In this document: positions 62,661 to 64,000 of the stretch, one piece after another | Numbering within the stretch: position 1 is the first letter of the stretch | Layout of the letters: every line of letters begins with the position of its first letter | Assembly (NCBI GenBank): GCA_030653975.1 | Contig: JAURYH010000043.1 | Location: 1 to 64,000, forward strand | Direction: 5' to 3' | Length of the DNA: 64,000 bases | Source: Hydrogenophaga sp. | GTDB lineage: Bacteria > Pseudomonadota > Gammaproteobacteria > Burkholderiales > Burkholderiaceae_C | Position numbers and translations under genes: made by a program | The notes under the pieces: generated by a model | Seen by the model: only the letters and a program-made list of their open reading frames with translations | What the model was told of the DNA's origin: nothing | Database searches by the model: none

Positions 62661-64000
62661 ATGTTCGAATCCATCCGCAATCACAAGAAGTACCTCATGG
62701 GCTTTTTGCTGATCCTGATCGTTCCCGGGTTCGTCCTGTTCGGTGTCCAGGGCTTTTCAGATCCCAGCCCGGGCGGCGAGACTGTCGCTTCGGTCGACGG
62801 CAAGGACATCACCCAGGCCGAATGGGACCAGGCTCACCGTGTGGAGTCGCAGCGCCTGCGCAATGCCAATCCGACCCTCGACAGCCGGCTGCTGGATACC
62901 GACGAGTTCCGTTACGCCGCGCTGGAGCGCCTGGTGCGTGACCGGCTGCTGGCGGCGGCTGCCGAAAAATTCAAGCTCTACACCAGCGACCAGCACCTGG
63001 CGCGCGCGCTGCAGCAAGACCCGGGCATTGCCGCCCTGCGCCGCGCCGACGGCACGCTCGATGTCGCGGCCTACAAGCAGCTGGTGGGTCGCCAGGGCAT
63101 GACACCCGAGATGTACGAAGCCAGCGTGCGTGCCGATCTGTCGAAACAGCAGGTGGGGCAGGGCGTGACGGGTTCCGGTTTCGTTCCGGCCGATCTGGCC
63201 CATCTGACGCTCAACGCCTTCTTCGAACGCCGCGAAGTGCGCGTGCAGCGCTTTGCCGCTGCCGACCAGGCCGGCCGCGTACAGCCCGCCGATGCCGACA
63301 TCCAGCGTTTCTATCAGGAGAACCCGGCCTTGTTCCAGGCGCCTGAGCAGGCGGACGTCGAATACCTGGTGCTGGACGCAGCGGCCCTGCAGCAGTCGGT
63401 GACCCTCAACGAGGCCGATGTGCGTTCGTACTACGAGCAGAATGTGTCCCGCCTGTCGGGCAATGAGGAGCGCCGTGCCAGCCACATCCTTCTGACCCTG
63501 CCCGCGAACGCGCCGGCGGAAGAAAAGGACAATGTGCGCCAGCGCGCGCAGGCCCTGCTCGAGCAGGTCCGCAAGGCCCCTCAAACCTTCTCAGACGTGG
63601 CCAAGGCCGAGTCGAAAGATCCGGGTTCCGCAGCCAATGGCGGCGATCTGGACTACTTCGGGCGCGGCGCCATGGTCAAGCCCTTTGAAGATGCGGTTTT
63701 TGCACTGGAGAAAGGCGCGATCTCCGACCTGGTCGAGACCGACTTCGGTTTCCACATCATCCAGCTCACCGACATCAAGGCACCCAAGCCACGCAGTTTC
63801 GACGAGATGCGCGCGCAGATCGAAACCGACCTCAAACAGCAGCAGGCGCAAAAGCTGTTTGCCGAAACGGCCGACACGTTTGGCAACCTGGTTTACGAGC
63901 AGGCCGACAGCCTGCAGCCCACGGCCGAGCGCCTGAAGCTGGAGGTGAAGACCTTCAAGGGACTGACGCGCCAGCCCGGTGCGGACGCCGGCGTGTTGGC
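62661..64000 (+). CDS. ppiD: Peptidyl-prolyl isomerase PpiD, 5' part (continues past the window)
   Basis: At least 446 residues of an inner-membrane-anchored periplasmic folding factor; the gene has no stop before the window end. It starts MFESIRNHKKYLMGFLLILIVPGFVLFG, one membrane helix, then a SurA-like N-terminal chaperone region (ETVASVDGKDITQAEWDQAHRVESQRL), and a parvulin domain at about residues 270-365 (ASHILLTLPANAPAEEKDNV, FSDVAKAESKDPGSAANGGDLDYFGRGAMVKPFEDAVF, FGFHIIQLTDI). It helps outer-membrane and periplasmic proteins fold near the Sec exit. Full-length homologues have about 630 residues. Confidence 0.95.
   Translation, partial: MFESIRNHKKYLMGFLLILIVPGFVLFGVQGFSDPSPGGETVASVDGKDITQAEWDQAHRVESQRLRNANPTLDSRLLDTDEFRYAALERLVRDRLLAAAAEKFKLYTSDQHLARALQQDPGIAALRRADGTLDVAAYKQLVGRQGMTPEMYEASVRADLSKQQVGQGVTGSGFVPADLAHLTLNAFFERREVRVQRFAAADQAGRVQPADADIQRFYQENPALFQAPEQADVEYLVLDAAALQQSVTLNEADVRSYYEQNVSRLSGNEERRASHILLTLPANAPAEEKDNVRQRAQALLEQVRKAPQTFSDVAKAESKDPGSAANGGDLDYFGRGAMVKPFEDAVFALEKGAISDLVETDFGFHIIQLTDIKAPKPRSFDEMRAQIETDLKQQQAQKLFAETADTFGNLVYEQADSLQPTAERLKLEVKTFKGLTRQPGADAGVL

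Overview
The window looks like a GC-rich chromosomal segment from a betaproteobacterium of the order Burkholderiales, most likely family Comamonadaceae (a Hydrogenophaga, Acidovorax or Rhodoferax-like organism). Supporting signs are the phasin gene with PhaR-type operators, an elongation factor P carrying Arg32 beside its rhamnosyltransferase EarP, a TRAP dicarboxylate-type transporter, a parE / lytic transglycosylase / parC cluster, and GC-rich palindromic intergenic repeats of a kind I associate with this family. The genus is inference; no rRNA is present.

Bases 1-4270 are an accessory island. A block of six 22-bp-spaced repeats, probably the end of an IS21-like element, touches a 43-repeat type I-E CRISPR array. 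That array is separated from a second, 4-repeat array of the opposite orientation by an IS3-family element. Both arrays point away from the IS element, neither has a recognisable leader, and there are no cas genes in the window. The arrangement suggests IS-driven inversion or deletion that left orphan arrays. One pair of spacers differs almost only at third codon positions, so both were taken from homologous coding sequences of diverged invaders.

From 4.5 kb on the content is core and metabolic. 4.5-11.9 kb: dienelactone hydrolase, ZIP metal transporter, multidomain sensor histidine kinase, sulfurtransferase, DMT exporter and a Rieske-type oxygenase whose C-terminus is encoded by a nested palindromic repeat. 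12.2-16.2 kb: xseB-ispA-dxs-folE2 (isoprenoid and folate precursors). 16.4-20.5 kb: TRAP transporter and dut. 20.6-27.6 kb: SlyD-like FKBP, RoxA-type ribosomal oxygenase, an Ala-rich lipoprotein, bamC, dapA, and an MFS / 42-aa membrane protein / methyltransferase unit. 27.8-33.1 kb: topoisomerase IV genes parE and parC around a lytic transglycosylase. 33.2-38.6 kb: D-serine-dehydratase-like enzyme, phasin PhaP, RidA, RmuC, MFS.

38.6-44.7 kb is a complete six-gene Mrp/Mnh cation-proton antiporter operon (A and B fused, then C, D, E, F, G), mostly with overlapping stop/start codons. It converges on a TetR repressor that is divergent from an AcrAB-TolC-like RND efflux operon (45.5-51.4 kb), with a perfect 9-bp inverted repeat between them as the likely operator. 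51.5-59.9 kb holds a LOG-family protein, an AEC transporter, efp-earP, uvrC-pgsA, a DMT transporter and a LysR regulator. 59.9-64 kb holds a haloacetate-dehalogenase-like hydrolase, tartrate/malate dehydrogenase, HU, tRNA-Val(UAC) and the 5' part of ppiD, which runs off the window.
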